DNA of 64,000 nucleotides. It comes from Datnioides undecimradiatus. Lineage: Eukaryota; Chordata; Actinopteri; Lobotiformes; Datnioididae. Positions 39,591 through 52,388 of the stretch are shown here, in pieces. Location of the stretch: assembly GCA_008933995.1 (NCBI GenBank), contig WARS01000011.1, forward strand, positions 8,957,516 through 9,021,515, given 5' to 3'. A program made the position numbers and the translations under genes. Under the pieces are notes generated by a model. It was not told the origin of the DNA, made no database searches, and was given only the letters and a program-made list of their open reading frames with translations. Positions within the stretch are counted from its first letter, which is position 1. Every line of letters begins with the position of its first letter.

Positions 39591-39824
39591 AAGAAATAAA
39601 CAATGTCTATTTATGTCAAAGTATGCTCTTCAGGTTGGGGGGGGGGTAGAGTACAGTACACAGGCTAAAACATTTAGACAGGCAAATTTACACTCATTAT
39701 TATAGTTAGAGGTTTCATTTAATGTGGACTGCAAGTCTTTGAACAGTGGAAGGAAAGTGGAGAACTGATAGAACCCCAGTTAACGGTGGAGGGAACAAAA
39801 TCTGCAATAAAATATTAACGCCAA

Positions 39825-39881
39825 CTGGGTTCAAGCTCCTCTTGCTGTGTGAAGGTAAGTGCAAACTACCGAGCCACAGCC
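39825..39881. repeat. Short fragment of a teleost interspersed repeat
   Basis: CTGGGTTCAAGCTCC, TCTTGCTGTGTG and ACTACCGAGCCACAGCC follow the order of a sequence common in fish repeats (usually GGGTTCGAACC, CTTGCTGTGAGG, AACCACTGAGCCACCGTGCC). The fragment is short and diverged; the GGTTCAAGCTC part resembles a tRNA-type B box, but no A box or cloverleaf is present. Confidence 0.4.
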
Positions 39882-40216
39882 CTAATTATTAAAAATGTAA
39901 TTGTCTTACAACTATGTAAAAATATAGATTTTTTTAAAAATGTGTTCACTAAATCTGTTTTATTCTTTGTTGTTGGGTTTTTGTTTAAAAGTCCTTGTGG
40001 TTTTGTTAGTCTGAACACTGTGTGCACAGATTGCGAAGAGCGAAACAGGTCATGTCTTGGTCTGCACAGGGAGCAGAGTCTCAAGTAATTGAGTGGAGAC
40101 ATTTTAATAATCCAAGTTATAAACATCAAGTACATCAGCTTACAGGACTCACAAACATATGGTAATTAACTTTTACTACATGCAGATAATATATCGACCC
40201 CCACCCCCTCCTGAAT

Positions 40217-40252
40217 ACACACGACACACACGTGTGCACACACACACACACA
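40217..40252. repeat. Interrupted (CA)n microsatellite
   Basis: CA-rich array interrupted by CG and GTGTG, with about six pure CA units at the 3' end. Confidence 0.85.
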
Positions 40253-43200
40253 GAGCCATTACCATATTGCATGAGAGGAATCATTTGCTTGATTGGACGT
40301 AGCTTTTAAATACTGAAGAGGTCCAGGAAACCAGTGGAGGTCTTTTAATCGCATCCGTCATGAGCAACCTACAAATTAGTATCCATGAAAGATTCACAAC
40401 ATGTCTTTAACTGAAGCAGTAGAAATGTCAACTCAGAGTCTCCAAAAAAGCAAACATCTGCAAGCCCTTCTCTAATTTTGACAATATAGATTCAAAGGGG
40501 AAAGTCCTTCTGTGTGTTAATCTCCTTTTGTAACAAGCTAGTGATTATAAAAAAAAATCTACACAGAAAGCCAGCTTTTATTTGACTTTTAATATAAAAT
40601 TAAATGACATATTATGGCAAACTTGTTCATGAACAGGTGCTTATTTACATATTTTGATTGTCATTTTAATTTCAGCCCTGTTTTTGGTCTCATCCAATTG
40701 CTGAGATATTAAACTACTAATCTTTAGTGGTTTAGTACTCAATTATGTTCACCAAGTCAGCCAATTGGTGCAGCTCAGGTAGTGTAAAGTGGACATTTAA
40801 AGTTTTTGAAAACAGCTGCTGATGCCAAAAATGCCACTGATGAGATAGGTGACACTCACACAGTTAAGCTGTGGGCTGCAAAACAATGAATCAAGATTTA
40901 CAAGGGTTTTGCAAACTTTTGGCTTGTTGAAATTTACTTATTACCAAAACACAGGCTGGTCATATTCCAGTTTAACTGAGTTGTGGATTACTTTGATTGG
41001 TTTAAACCAACTCCAGACTTCTCCCAAATACAGAATATTTAGATTGTGCATTTCAAACTTTCAAACTTCCAAGAACTAAACAGCAAGTTATGTTCAAGAA
41101 AGTTCAAAATAATAATACAATTTTAAACACTATTTGGTATTTTATCTGAAATGTTTCATTATTTGAGTTTTAGAGTAAAAGCAAAGTCAAATTGCCTTGA
41201 AATTTGGAGCTTTGTTTTAACAATAAAGTGACACATTGTCAAAGTCAAATTCAGAGCAGAAACTTTTTGCATCTGATCCTGACAAGAAGAGAAGTTTCTT
41301 TGACTTTCACTAACATATACAAAAGTTCAACAAAATATTGGAAAACACTGCACTGTTTTATGCCCACGCTACCACTCAATTCTTACACTTTCAACAGTCA
41401 TTTCAACAATGATTCAGTCATTGGTACTACCTCAACTTGAAACTGATAAATAAATATATATGTCTAGACTCTCAACAAAATTACAACCACAAAAACAACC
41501 TTTAACATACTGTAAACTCCCACCGGAGGAAAAAAAAATTGCAGAGGAGCTTGCATTTGTTTGGGGGAGTGTGTCTGTTCACTTTTAATAAGGCGAACAG
41601 GCTGCACAACAGTTTCCTTTGTTTTAGAGCTAGTAGTGCAAGACCTTCTCCATCTACTCAGCTGCTATTATTCTGTCAAGAGCTGCTGTGTTTTCCCTAG
41701 GAAAGGAAGTTATTTCATTTCCACCTTTTGTCTCTGTGTGAATGTGAGCGACGCTCTTTCAGCAATATTCACTTGTTTCAACTCCCCTCTCCATCCTAAC
41801 CAAAATATACAACCTTTCTTTGCCCTATAACTCTTGTTGGTCCCAGAAAAATAGGAATTTCCTCAATTGGTGTAATTCCCCACACCAGATTTCAGCAGGG
41901 TTTTTTTCTCCTGGCTTCAGCTGATTCCTGTCTTTCCATCGGACTGCCTGTAGAGTGACTGTAAGATGAGAGGAAACACAACAAAGTAGGTGCCAACAAA
42001 ATATCTGCAATGTTGACTGAAAGGTTATAAAACCCTTGTTGATTTTAGAAGGAGTGACTCTTCAAAATGTGAAAAATGTGTTCCTGAGAGGTCCTTGCCT
42101 ACCAGAGATACAAACCAACAACATTCATTATGTATATTTGTGCATATTTGGCCCCTTTTGGCTCTCTGGCATTATTCAAAAAAAGTCCAAAAACAAACAC
42201 AAGCACAACTCAGAGTGAAAGCATAACTTTTCAGTTTAGGTAACCATAGACTCAAACACAACCTGGGGCAATGTGGTGCAATCTGGAGAAGAATCTGGTG
42301 CAAACTTATTAAGTAATATTAGTAGGATGAAAGAGCAGGTACAGTGTGGGTGGACTCTGATCATGGCCAATTAAATCTGCTGTAAAAGTCTGCCCTGCAA
42401 TGATGAACAATTTCCTTTTGGGGTAGCAGGAAAGTCCAGCTTTGCTTACAAAAGAAACTGTGCTTGTCAAGGAGGCAACTATGCAGTTCCCACATACTGC
42501 AGTTATGAATCACTGCATGTATACTACCATGTGCACATGATGCTCATTAGATGCTCATTTAGTTCAAGTTTTAAGACACCCTGAAAAAATGTTACTTTAA
42601 ATGTTCTGACCACATCATTTGTAAGATTCACTTAAAGCTTAAAAGTCAACCTAAAATTATTTGAAGGAGCAATAGCAAACCTGGAAAGAGGGCACTGTGC
42701 CACACAGCTGGTTTTTGTTGGGGCTTTTTGCCATTGCAATGTGTAAAAATGCCATTAATTGCATTAACATGTCATCAAAACCATCTGGCAGCGAAGTAGT
42801 GGCTCATGTGATGCTTGCTAGCTATCAGGATCAAGAATTCACTTCTTCTACAAAGATGAGAAGCGAAAAAATCCCCAACCACATGTTGGCCTGATCATGA
42901 AGTAGAGTCAACTGCTGGAAGCCTAAAGATTCAGTAGCTACGTGAATCAAAGGTGGGTGGAAGTGAATTTGCTTCAGTTATGCACAGAGTTGTTCTCTTC
43001 ACCTTTAAATTTTCATCCAAAGGTATAACAGAGTCATAAAGTCATCTTGAGCATGTGTTGTGGTATAGCAGCCATTGTCTTTTGGCTAGCTAACCTACTG
43101 CAAGAAGATGGGTATTAATTCAGGTCAGGAGAGATGTCAAGATGTCAAGCAGCAGAGACGTGAGCTGGCAAGCTCTGGAAAAACAAACCACACCAGCATA

Positions 43201-45897
43201 TTTTGATGTCCATATCCATCAAACACTAGAATATATGGATTAACATTGATAATTTGTGGAATGGTCCTTTAAATATGCCACACACATCATGCTTTGAATA
43301 TAGTCTGACCTGAGAAGATGCAATAATTACAGTGCTCATTGACATAAAAATTGTTATGCGAGTTGCTAGGGGCGCTCCAAGTATACTATACCTTGCTCTT
43401 TCACCAAGTACATGCAGTATATAAACTAGTTGTCCATGCTCCAAAGATTCATAATCTAAAAGTCTCGGGTGTCCTTCACATCTCACCACTCCTGTTATTG
43501 TTGCTGCCTGACCTAGATGGCCCCACCAAAAGATACACTTTGCTTTGCAGGACGGCTGTTAATCCTTTAAGAGACATATGAGCTTGCCCATCTGCTCCTA
43601 CATACCCCGTCATAAAATCTGCAGTCTATTTCATACTACTGTGCCTGATATTTTATTATCTAAAATGTCATCTTAGCTAACCAACTAGTATCTTAACTGG
43701 CAGCAACAACTATTTTGAGCTCAAATTATCTTTTAGTCCCACAAAGCACATTTTTCTTTTTTTTTTCCAATGAGAAAGCATTTATCCAGAAATCTCTCTC
43801 TCTCTTTTGGCTTTTGGCCACTGATGTGCACAATATATGACCTGTCCTCCTGCTGTGGGAGCAGACACATTAGGAGCAATGAAGCTAATGATATCAGAGC
43901 ACTCTATAGAGCACATCAGTGCACAGGGATGACAAACCTGTCAGAAGGCATAATCTAAGAGGAGGTCGTAACATCCTCAGAAAACCGTAGCAATTTGCAC
44001 TTCTTTCTTTGCCATCCGCTAATAATGGAGCACCAATAAATTCCTTACCTGCCAAGAAGCAGTGAGTTCACAGGTAATAGTCAAATGCATTAAGGGATGA
44101 AACATATCAAGGAAAATGGTTGTCTTGCAAGGTGCTCAGAATGTTGTTGGAGTCTTATTTTTCAAAGATGTCCTGAAACACTTATCACAGGCTTGTTTAG
44201 ATGAGATACCTCTTCTTTTACTCTGTTTAGTAATTAATTCTGCACATCATATGACAAGATGTCCCAAAACAGCTAAATATTCTTGTGCCACTACCCATAC
44301 TGTAGTGGGGCTGCTATAAGGTTGGGGCAAAGTGCCAATGACTTTACCTGGAATTGATTAAAGCCAAGTATCGCGTCACTTAAATTATTGTTTTTATTTG
44401 GTTTACCTCACTAATTGCCCCCCACTCACCACCATCGCCACACACACACACCTGAGTACTAAAAGTGTTAAGACTGACAATAAGTGAAAGCTAGCGAGCA
44501 AGCAAACAAGTCAAAATGGATAGCAAAAACTAATGAATACATGTTTGCTTTTTAAGTTTTTTCTTCTTATAATTAACATATCTGTAACATGAACAGGTAG
44601 GTTTGATGGGGCTTTGGGGGTGCGTCAGTCAACAGAGTTTTATTCACAATACAAGTGAATATAAGTCAATTTCTCTTTACATGTAACACTTGTATTCATA
44701 TTTAGTCACTGGGTGAAAAATAAGATTTATCATGTCAATATATCCCAACACTAACTGCTCACGTGAGACTAACAATAGCTCCTTGTTAACAAAATGTAAG
44801 ATAAATCTGTTGTATCTTTCATCTTGTTTGTAAGAAGTGTGTTATGACAAGATGTATGTATTTGGATCAGGAGAAAGGAAAGGGGTGTTTTGTTTCTCCA
44901 ACATAGGTTGGATGTCAGGGATAATAGAAAAGATTGGTGAAGAGGTCTGAATTTTGAAGCGTACCTGTGTTAATCCTGCTCTAGATTGCTGTGCTGAGAC
45001 TGCTTGTATTTACATATGCAGAGGATCCCGCTGTTTTGAGCACACCATTGACAAGACAGAGCAATTAATCATCCCCAAATACTCCTGCCGTGCAACAGAC
45101 GACCCTCGCAGAACATGCTGCCACAGAGGGTGTGCAGGTGTGAATCAAGCTGCAAGAAAAATTTTCAGAGCCAGCCTCTTCCTCAATCTTCCTTGTTTGT
45201 CACAACTATCTCTATATTCAACAGAAATCATATATGCTTGCTGCCCTGTTTGTGAATGAAAGATATTTTCTGGTGCTAAATCAATTTAAATTACATTAAA
45301 ACTCACTCACTCACTGGAGAAAAATGTATAATACAATGGTATTTGTTATATGGTGATGTTATAAAGTTCTTTAGATGTTTTGCTTCAATCCACTGCACTA
45401 CAATGAAACACGGGTTTAAATAAAGATTTACAATTCCAACAGTACCTTCTGCTATATCTGGAATAGTTAAGATCTATATATCTATATATTTAGAACTGAA
45501 ATATATATCTTAGAGATTATCATGCCTTTAACCCCAATGCGATCACAGTTTATTGAATGCCCATTTGATGCTCTTTTTGCCATTTACAATACAATTTAGT
45601 GAGTTTAATTTTTGTCTGAATGTTGAAGGTTTGTTTTTATTATACACAGACTTTTTAAAAGTGACTGAACTTGTCTCATTGGATCTTCCTGTATAAATTA
45701 AGTTTGAATCAAAGACTGAATGGAATGAATAGATAGATGCTGAAATGTTTTAATGTCACCTTGTCTTTTTTTCAGAACAACTACTTTGAAGGTTTTTCAA
45801 GGTCATTTATGAACAAATTAAGATTTAAAAATGCAATGATGGCCACTATGGGATGATAAAACAAGCTTATAGAAACACACCCAGATATATTATTACC
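40253..45897. other. Long AT-rich non-coding stretch
   Basis: No gene is supported. Open frames of 60-101 codons are scattered on both strands without recognisable motifs. Part of 42660-43400 may be an old repeat, but I cannot name a family. A short CA run lies at about 44440-44452, and AT-rich runs at about 45473-45510. Confidence 0.45.
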
Positions 45898-46280
45898 TTT
45901 AAAAGCTGCATTGCAGAGTTTGTTAGCAAACTAGCTAAACACATCAGAAACAATGATATTAACTAATTTGAGTCATGTCTCCTGACCAGCTGACAGTGTT
46001 AAAACAACAAATTAGCTGGTCATCCTGAGAAACATATTTGAAATCTCGGCAGGATAGATGCTTGGTTTTCTTCTCCACCTATTTGCCGGGACTCTTTCTC
46101 TGACACTTGGCGCTGCACACTCAGCTAAAGGTGGGTGTGCCAAAGCTTATGGCTGGTGGAAACATTGATTTGAGAGCAGAGAAACACATGATATCTGATG
46201 ACAAACATAAGAACAAGCTAAAAACAGCACAGATCTACATAGAGCTGTAGAGCTTGGAGCTTCTTTGCTATTAGCAACCT
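45898..46280. repeat. Possible diverged interspersed repeat
   Basis: Segments such as CCTGAGAAACATATTTGAAA, GGGACTCTTTCTCTGACACT, GTGCCAAAGCTTATGGCTGG and AGAGCAGAGAAACACATGA give the impression of a repeat family seen in other fish loci. My recognition is weak and no structural hallmark (terminal repeats, tail) is visible. A repeat-library search would decide. Confidence 0.28.
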
Positions 46281-47160
46281 CTTTTTACAAATTACACAGT
46301 TACACAGTACACAGTAATTTAATGTCAATAAACACCAAATTCATAAATTCATAGTGTTTGCTAAAACAACTGACATCTCTATAGAAAAATACTGGAGAAC
46401 AATATCAGAAATGCGCCACTATTTCAATTTTTGGCTACACCACTTAACAAGAGATAACTCGAAAAGATGACTTGCCTCTGATCTGGGTAATGACTGCCGT
46501 TAAACTTTCATGGATTATCAATACTGAGAATAAAAAAACTTTAAGTGAATAATAAATATTACACCTCTTCAATGTACATTTGGAAGTCAATGGTGCTTCA
46601 TCTGTGATCACTGCATACAGTATTTGTACTACCACTATATCCATTTATCATACTATAAATCACATAAGACAACTGAAACACAAAAACTTAAATGGGTGTG
46701 CAGTTTGTGAGTGCCCATGCCAACAAATCAGATAGTAGGTTGTCTTACTTTATATCAAGAGACACTGACTCCCAATCGTTTTCAAACCCCTGGAGCAAGG
46801 GAAGATTGTTGAATTTCACTGAAAACCATCTGCTTGTTCTGAACAACAGGGGATAAGAACATGCTGAGGAGTAAGCTCTCCAGATAGCGTGCATTGGCTT
46901 CTGATTCCTTTGCCTTGAACGTTCCTTCTGGCATCCTGTCTTTGGAGAAACCACATCCACAGCCCTCTGGGGAGGTTTGACTTGTTGATGAGTTGATATA
47001 TAAGCTGTCCACACTTTGTATTTAAAAGTAACATCTGATCTGAACCACAGTGTACTACAATAGCCTTTTTCCACAGTTTATGAGTTTAAAACCAAAGCAG
47101 TGTCCAGCGCAGTTTGGTCAACATCAGGTGAGACAAATGACACACCTTATTTTTAAATGC
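46281..47160. other. Non-coding stretch with a stop-poor minus-strand segment
   Basis: Over about 46745-47074 all three minus-strand frames stay open for 72-109 codons. No known domain is recognisable in any of them and there is no convincing splice or start context. It may be chance or a fragment of an unrecognised retrocopy. Confidence 0.4.
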
Positions 47161-47430
47161 TGCCCCTACAGCCAAGGGCAATTTGAAGTACAGAAAATAA
47201 CACCATTGGCTGTATGAACATCTGCTCCCTGGGTATTTGATTTCCCAGGCAGATGTTAGACCCCAGCTGCTATCACAAGATAATTTGTATGTTTGTGGAG
47301 AGAGCTCCCATTTGGCTGTTCTGTTGATGGTTATGTCTTTCTTTTGTGAATCCAGCCAGCGTCATTGTTAAGTATGTTTTACAGTCTCTCCAGCCCTGAT
47401 GCCCTCTATGCCCCTGACTGTATGAATTCA
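47161..47430. promoter_or_regulatory. Candidate non-coding element with a hairpin
   Basis: Mixed-composition, repeat-free segment. At 47217-47257 it contains an inverted repeat: AACATCTGC plus CTGGG on the left (separated by three extra bases) pairs with CCCAGGCAGATGTT on the right, around a 10-base spacer. Outside this hairpin no motif stands out. Regulatory function is inferred. Confidence 0.27.
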
Positions 47431-48519
47431 CTGTAGTGTTTTTTAAATATTTTTTCAGCCTAAAAAGGTGATGTGAAATATTTCCCTCACACGCTCTCTA
47501 TATACTCATGCAAACACAAGCTGTGTGAGCGCTTAATGCATAATGTACATTAAAGCATTTTTAAGAAGATCTGATGGATCAGTCAGTTAATAGCTAATAA
47601 GTAACAAAATTGTAATATTTAGAAACAGTGTTTCCATTCCATGATTTGTTAACAAGTTTTATCCCCCCCCACCCCACCCCCAATGTAAAATGTCCTGCTG
47701 AAATAGTTAATTGTTTTTTGGTCGTTTTTTTGTTGTTGTTGTTTTTTAAAACAAAAATGACATTTCAGGTGTTACTGATATACTGATATGGATTTAAGGA
47801 TTCAGTATAGAGCTGTGTGTGACTGACTAAAACCTAGGTCAAAAAATATTAACAACTGCTTCACCTTTCCTGTCCCATTCAGAATTACAACAGTGCAGTG
47901 TAAATGATACTCCCACTGAAACTAAAATCAAGAGAAGCATGGCATTGATTTCATCATGTAAAGGTTGTAACATGCTTTCTCAGGCTACTGTACCTGTAAC
48001 ATCATCTACAGGCATGTGTTGTATGTGTACATGAAGTCAGAGCAGATGTACTGCAGTACTGTCAGTCTTTGAATATGATCAAATATGAAGCAGTCAAATG
48101 AGAATGTAGGTCTTTCCCCTCACGTTGTTTGCAGAATAAATGGCACATTTTATATGTGGGTGGGGTAAAATTAATAAAATTTAGTTAAAAGTATAGTGCA
48201 ATTTAAAACCAAGAGGCAGAATTTAGCAGGGATTTTGATTTTACACCTGACGTTTCATTAATTTGATTGGACCAAAAAAAAGCTAAACCTGAAAGGTTCT
48301 GTGCACTAAAAGCCCCTTATTCTGTATCATCAGTGTTACAGCCTTAGGGCAACAGAAACAGTACAAATGTATGACCATGTCTTTCACAGTGTGGCTGCAC
48401 CTCATCCTCACACTCTGACCAGTTCAGGTGCAGGTAATGTCATCATCTGTGACATGTGAAAGAGTAGACAGTCTACGAAAAAGATAACTCAAAGGAGATT
48501 AGTCTCACACCTGACCCAA
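47431..48519. other. AT-rich non-coding stretch
   Basis: Contains a C-rich run at about 47664-47683 and a T/GTT-rich run at 47712-47750. No gene or recognisable transposon is seen. Confidence 0.45.
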
Positions 48520-49150
48520 GAAGAAAAATGTGGCATCATCTGCTGGAGGAGAGGCATGTCAGAGTCTTAACTGACCCCTCCACTCCCCACTTTTGTTGAA
48601 GGCTTTAAATTCTCCCCTCCCAAGTTCAGAGTCGATTTGTTATCAAATCAAGCGTCGAGCGTCTGATTCATTGCTATTCAGCACTCTGGCTGATTTATAT
48701 GCAGAATGTAAAACAGATGCCTTATGCGATACATATTTATGGTGAGCCCTGCTCTCACAAGATTTATTATAGGTTCTTTCATCGGAGTGTGCACGAGCTG
48801 TGCTATGATGACTTGTATTTCCTCTCAGCTGCCAATGCCAAACTCATTAAAAAGAGGTGTGACTATTAATATACATTGTAATACTGACAGCTCCTAATTT
48901 ATAACCCAAGTGCGTGTTTGGGGTTTCTTCTTTCCATGCCTCTCATCGTTCGGTTGGGGGTAGTGATCTTTTTGTATCTTCCTACGTGTGTATGTCTTCA
49001 TGTGTGCACGTCTGTACAGTATACGATCCATGCGAATGCAGACGCCATTTTTCAAATGCGTTTTTTGTTCTCTTATTATATCTCATATTGATTTATTGGC
49101 TGTATTCCCTTGACCCTTATATACTCTGCTCCGGGCAATATGAAGACTAA
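48520..49150. promoter_or_regulatory. Candidate non-coding regulatory element
   Basis: Complex sequence without repeats, containing CpG-bearing motifs (around 48633-48663) and several ATTAAT/TAAT cores near 48867-48900. There is no coding signal beyond a 78-codon frame without motifs. Resembles other teleost conserved non-coding DNA, but this is inference. Confidence 0.25.
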
Positions 49151-49373
49151 AACATATCATGTGAAGCTTAGTACTGTTTGTGCTCCTACAAACCAATATT
49201 GTGTAGGATAAGAATTGGATGTAAAGAACAGACCAACGTGGAGGCGTTGGCTAACTCTTTAACCACTGCGTCATGTTTTTTGTCATTAATGATTTTTTTC
49301 AATGAAGCTTTTAAACTGAAACTGTTTAATACTTTCAGCCAGAATAACTAACAATATTCGAACTAGCTAAAGG

Positions 49374-49407
49374 TCTATATCTATATATATATCTATATAT
49401 CTATCTA

Positions 49408-49461
<54 letters not shown>
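49374..49461. repeat. TA/TATC compound microsatellite
   Basis: TATC and TA units alternate, then a pure TA array of more than 30 bases follows with one TACAT interruption near 49447. It is long, AT-only over most of its length and likely to vary in length. Confidence 0.97.
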
Positions 49462-50866
49462 AAGATAAACTACAGGACAGGATGAAAAACTCTTCAAATT
49501 ACAATATTTTAAGCTCTACTGTAACCAATAAAAAAATTATGTAAGCAGAGCAGTCACTTTTCACTAACGAGCCTTTAATAACAAGTGAGTTAGAGTTACT
49601 GGGCTCAGTACAAACCTGTCACTGCACGTCATTAAGATGTTTTAATCAAATGTATACAGATCTATAAAGACTCAGCTGTATGGCACTGCAAGATGCTGCA
49701 AAGCTGTTACATAATGTCTATGTTTTACTGTCTCGTCTGCATTGTTCTAATGCCACCATCATGTCATGTGGTAGTTGCTGTAATTACCAGTTTCCTATTT
49801 GTATATGCAGCTCATCTTGACATCCAAGTCCATGGTTATGACTGTGGATTTTCTAGCTCTCACATGTCAGACTTGGCACTAAATAATATTGGGCATACAA
49901 AAAGCAAACAAACATCATCAAAAGTTGGCTAAAGGTCATTTGTCAATAAAATATAAATGCTTGTATATGTGCTGTCCATGTACAGCATTTTTGAATCATA
50001 ATAGAACAACTTCAACTTTTCCTCATCACATAAGATGCAGAATATATTGGTAATGTCAGCGTCAGTGAATTACGCAACAGGGGCACCAGAGAACAGAGTG
50101 CTTCCAGCGAGCACTACATTATTAAATCAAATCCTGTATAGTCGTGCAGATTCCTGGCAGATTATGTAACTTGAACTGTGGAACTCTATTGATTACTCTG
50201 CTGTCATCAAGAAGAAGAATAAAATCATTACTTCTGTGATAATTTTTCACAGTGGCATTATAAACTGCTCTGCAGTGTTTTTAGTGTGATACGTATTAAC
50301 TTGTGGATGCATTATTCAAACTGGACTTGTTAGATCATATTTCATCTGCACTCAGGTACCTGCAGCAACAAGCCTACCAATACAACTCCTGTTTTTTTGC
50401 ACAGTGTTTTTTCAGACTAAGGCCCCCTGACATTCTGCTCTAACTGTTTCACCTCTAACTTTGTGCTTGCATGATACCATCGCACCAGGTAATTTCAGCA
50501 TATTAATGAGCAAATCAAAGGATCTCATCAGTCTAAAGCTAAAATAAGGAAACTGTTTAGAATTTTTGGCACAAGATACAAGTACTAGTGCAGTACCACT
50601 TGCTGCTAAAACAAAAACACTATCCCCAAACAAAACTAGTATCTTTCTGCTGTCCACAAGGAGCAACAAGTGGTCACTATTAAGTCTCACAGTTCCGCGT
50701 CATGACATTTTCCCTGGGTCAGTCAGGGCTGTCCAGTTTATCTTAAAGAAAAGCTTCTCAACTTCCAAGTTGAAAATCAGGACCTCCAGATTACAGAGCT
50801 GTGGAGCAGCTGTCAGTCTGTGCAGGTAACGTCATCTCCCAAGCAGAGAAAGTTTGTTTTTTCTTT
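49462..50866. other. AT-rich non-coding stretch
   Basis: No gene or recognised element. Open frames near 50412-50829 run on both strands, without a known motif. Confidence 0.45.
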
Positions 50867-50944
50867 AAAGAAATAGCTCAACATTTTGAGCATTAGCACC
50901 CCCAATTTGCTTTCTTGTTGACAAAAATAACAAAATCTGCTGGC
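50867..50944 (+). repeat. Fragment of a common teleost interspersed repeat
   Basis: AAAGAAATAGCTCAACATTTTG followed by TTTGCTTTCTTGTTGAC and AACAAAATCTGC corresponds in order to a frequent fish repeat (AAGGAATAGTTCGACATTTTGG, then CGCTTTCTTGCCGAG, then ACAAAATCCACC). The internal part is deleted here. The class of the family is not known to me. Confidence 0.5.
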
Positions 50945-52224
50945 TTCACCTTCTCAATTTATTCAAGTGTACAAAAGTCAAGCTGTGATGTGGAGGTTGA
51001 TTACATGCTGGATAATATCTGGACCATGTGCAGTGACTACCTGGAGCCGTTGTTTGGCAACGTGATGATAATGACGAAAGCCAGATTAAATCCTGCATCC
51101 AGGCAAGAGGTAGTCCATGCACATAAGTAAGTATCACGAGCTGGCTTAAACAATATTTGACTAATAATAGAAAAAAATATCAGTTAATGCTTTTTTGTTT
51201 GTATGTTTTGTCCAACGACCCTCTGTGATAGTTTTTTGTAAAAGTTTTTGGCCACGTGTGGATTCATCATCAAAAAGCCTCAATATTCATTGACTTTTCA
51301 ATATGCTAGTTATATTATTAGCTTTGAATTAGAAATATTTCAGCCCAACCCTCACAGAGGATTGATTTAGTTAATCACGTATGTATGTATGAAAGCCTGA
51401 GACAGTGCTCCCTGGACTAACAGAAGACTTGGTGCTAAGTGGCCGGATGTTTGCGTAAATTCTTCTTTTAAGTGAAAGGTTAACTGAGAAATCATCCAAA
51501 AGGTAAACTTGGAAAATATTAACTCTCAAAAAAAGAGAAAGACACAGCAAGTAAGCAGGTAGCTAAATGTAAAGTCGTGGGGTTTCTGGGAGTTCATATA
51601 AGTCATATAAGACTCATTGAACATGTAATGGAGAAGACTGACAGACTTCCTTTACTGAGAGGTCCTAATTGAAATAGTGTATAACAAATACATTGAAGGA
51701 AACAAGTTAGTTCATGGACTTGCTTTGTTGGCACTAACAGTGAAAGTCATTTAAATGTTGGCACTGACATAGAAACTGCTAAGGAGTCACCGTCATACTG
51801 CCACCTACTATAATGAATACAGACATTTAGTTCTCTGAGTTTTAAATTCTAAAATTAGATATAAATAGTGTTTTGCTGTTTTGTAAACAGTCATAAACAA
51901 TATCTCACCTGGAAGAGTAAAATGATTTTGTGCACATATCACTTCATGTTCCAAATGCATCCCAGCCATCTATCCCCATTTCTGGCTCTCTGCGTCTCTC
52001 CCTCAGCCCACTCTTGAGGTGCTTTATATTACATGACCCTCGAGTTGAGCCAGAGGGGACTCTATGGAGTCCCTGAGCGAAAAGCCCCCAAAAATCTATA
52101 GACCAGATGTGTGATGTTATATGGTCAAACTAGCAAACCTAAAAAGGTCTAAAAACAAAAGCCATGAATTAACTGAGGGCTTTCAACAGTGTGTTTTCAA
52201 AACAGCCCAGCTGAGAGCTCAGAT
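50945..52224. other. AT-rich non-coding stretch
   Basis: No gene is supported. A TACTGCCACCTAC sequence near 51797 is sometimes seen at the ends of fish repeats, but nothing around it can be assigned. Confidence 0.4.
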
Positions 52225-52351
52225 GCCTCTCCTCCCTCTCAGTCACTCCCTCACTCCAGTCTTGCTCTCAGCCTCACCCCAATCTCTCTTTTCTCCCTCA
52301 CCCACTATCATCCCCCTCCTTCTCTGTCTCTTCCACTTTGTCTTATTCTTG

Positions 52352-52382
<31 letters not shown>

Positions 52383-52388
52383 TCTCTC
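52225..52388. repeat. Polypyrimidine tract with (CT)n microsatellite
   Basis: A strand-biased C+T-rich stretch ending in a nearly pure CT array at 52351-52388. The serine-, leucine- and proline-rich frames across it are its translations, not genes. Long mirror-like polypyrimidine tracts can form triplex structure. Confidence 0.92.

Noticed and set aside
39815..39850. tRNA-type B box (GGTTCAAGCTC)
   Set aside because: No A box, no cloverleaf and no tRNA-like spacing; it fits a fragment of a known repeat pattern better.
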